This document shows positions 63,448 through 64,000 of a stretch of 64,000 bases of DNA, piece by piece. The translations under genes were made by a program, and so were the position numbers. Source of the stretch: Paenibacillus sedimenti (GTDB taxonomy: Bacteria > Bacillota > Bacilli > Paenibacillales > NBRC-103111); assembly GCF_014534655.1 (NCBI RefSeq), contig NZ_JACVVD010000015.1, forward strand, positions 60,771 to 124,770, given 5' to 3'. Numbering within the stretch: position 1 is the first letter of the stretch; each line of letters opens with the position of its first letter. The notes under the pieces were generated by a model, which made no database searches, was not told where the DNA came from, and worked only from the letters and a program-made list of their open reading frames with translations.

Positions 63448-63592
63448 TTATATCTCAAGAAGGCATTGGCATCAGATACCCATTCAATTCAACTAACGGA
63501 AACAATAGCAATAATTCCGTTATCATTATGAAAAAAGGCTTCATTATATTTATGATCTTTCCGAAGAAGAAGAAAACAAATAGTATGAACTT

Positions 63593-63625
63593 AGCTCTTC
63601 ATTCGTGCGGTTGAAGAGCTTTTTA
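63593..63625 (+). terminator. Rho-independent terminator
   Basis: AGCTCTTC pairs with GAAGAGCT around a twelve-base loop and runs into five T residues. It isolates the rRNA promoter region from upstream transcription. Confidence 0.75.
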
Positions 63626-63679
63626 TAATTCCATTTGGAAAAATGTTATCGATCTCGAAGAATTGGGAAGAGATACAAG

Positions 63680-63709
63680 TTGATGTTGAGCATAAGATCA
63701 TGCTATATT
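63680..63709 (+). promoter_or_regulatory. rRNA operon promoter P1
   Basis: TTGATG (63680-63685) and TATATT (63704-63709) are separated by 18 bases. The unit and its downstream CTCGGATACGAG hairpin are repeated about 97 bases later. Confidence 0.6.
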
Positions 63710-63776
63710 ATCGTTCCTGCCTCGGATACGAGTTGAGAAAAAGAAATAGCGAGAATGATATGGTTAAAGATACCAC

Positions 63777-63806
63777 TTGATGTTGAGAATGAGAATGTGG
63801 TACATT
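63777..63806 (+). promoter_or_regulatory. rRNA operon promoter P2
   Basis: TTGATG (63777-63782) and TACATT (63801-63806) are separated by 18 bases, with the same TTGAG spacer start as P1. A CTCGGAAACGAG hairpin follows. Confidence 0.6.
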
Positions 63807-64000
63807 ATTATTCTTGTCTCGGAAACGAGCAAACATTGTTCTTTGAAAACTGAACAACGAGTGAAGAAGCACGGTCACGCAAGTGACCACAATTAAGAGA
63901 TTGCAAAATCTCGTAGAAATAACTTGATCGATGAAGATTCATGGATGTACGACCGCGTTTAAGCGGAAGTTATTTATGCCAATCGAGTAGTCGATTCGAG
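63807..64000 (+). other. Leader of a ribosomal RNA operon
   Basis: After P2 come a boxA-like TGTTCTTTGAAAACTGAACA (63838-63857) and a structured leader with GGTCACGCAAGTGACC and GAGATTGCAAAATCTC hairpins. This is the usual sequence before 16S rRNA in Bacillales. The 16S gene itself must begin shortly after the window. Confidence 0.75.

Noticed and set aside
60055..63520. Calling the palindromic units true integron attC sites
   Set aside because: The 7-base core sites of attC (RYYYAAC and GTTRRRY) are not consistently present and no integrase is visible, so they are listed as repeats only.
1..64000. CRISPR arrays, tRNA genes, insertion sequences
   Set aside because: No regularly spaced direct repeats with unique spacers, no cloverleaf sequences and no transposase motifs were found by eye.

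Overview
The window looks like a chromosomal segment of a spore-forming Paenibacillus-type member of the Bacillales. Supporting this are several YesM/YesN-type two-component systems with LplB/YtcP-type sugar permeases and lipoprotein binding proteins, a tricistronic gerA-family germination operon, gerP-like genes, very large secreted carbohydrate-active proteins with LamG, FIVAR-like and FIMAH-like modules, and a Bacillus-style ribosomal RNA leader at the right edge. No transposase, tRNA gene or CRISPR array was seen.

Layout. Positions 1-4500 hold the start of a leftward carbohydrate-active gene, the decayed tail of a GH97 glycosidase, an AraC regulator, and a sugar ABC permease pair whose binding protein is truncated. 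Positions 4700-19350 form a redox and spore block. It contains two tandem LysM-GMC oxidoreductases, an SDR dehydrogenase, an HpaB-type flavin hydroxylase, a gerA operon (A-C-B plus a small D-like gene) behind a sigma-G-like promoter, and a leftward cluster in which a broken SDR and an FMN-dependent hydroxy-acid oxidase run straight into gerPA-, gerPD- and gerPC-like genes. A sigma-K-like promoter precedes that cluster. The combination suggests oxidases made in the mother cell and placed in the spore envelope; this is inference.

Positions 20000-39200 are a polysaccharide-utilisation locus: sensor kinase, AraC-type response regulator, binding protein, two permeases, an unassigned 626-residue putative glycosidase, a 2149-residue secreted alginate-lyase-fold protein and a GH35 beta-galactosidase. 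Positions 39400-54720 hold a related locus: a 1975-residue secreted protein, an AraC regulator, a second kinase/regulator pair, permeases, binding protein and a GH43-like enzyme. No ATPase is present, so a shared MsmX-type ATPase elsewhere presumably energises the transporters. Cre-like sites lie near three of these genes.

Positions 54700-63500 are accessory: a plasmid-like ParA/ribbon-helix-helix pair with octamer-phased repeats, a DUF2278/lamin-tail protein, an ECF41-type sigma factor divergent from a VOC protein and a DoxX-like protein with matching promoter motifs, and a low-GC run of small genes (RidA, a possible immunity protein, a lipoprotein, small membrane proteins) separated by CTAACG/CGTTAG palindromes. 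Positions 63600-64000 are an rRNA operon promoter and leader with a duplicated promoter unit.

Gene decay is a strong theme. Remnants of GH97, a binding protein, MarR, an SDR, several GH43 genes, a FIMAH tail, an alpha/beta hydrolase and a methyltransferase lie between intact genes.
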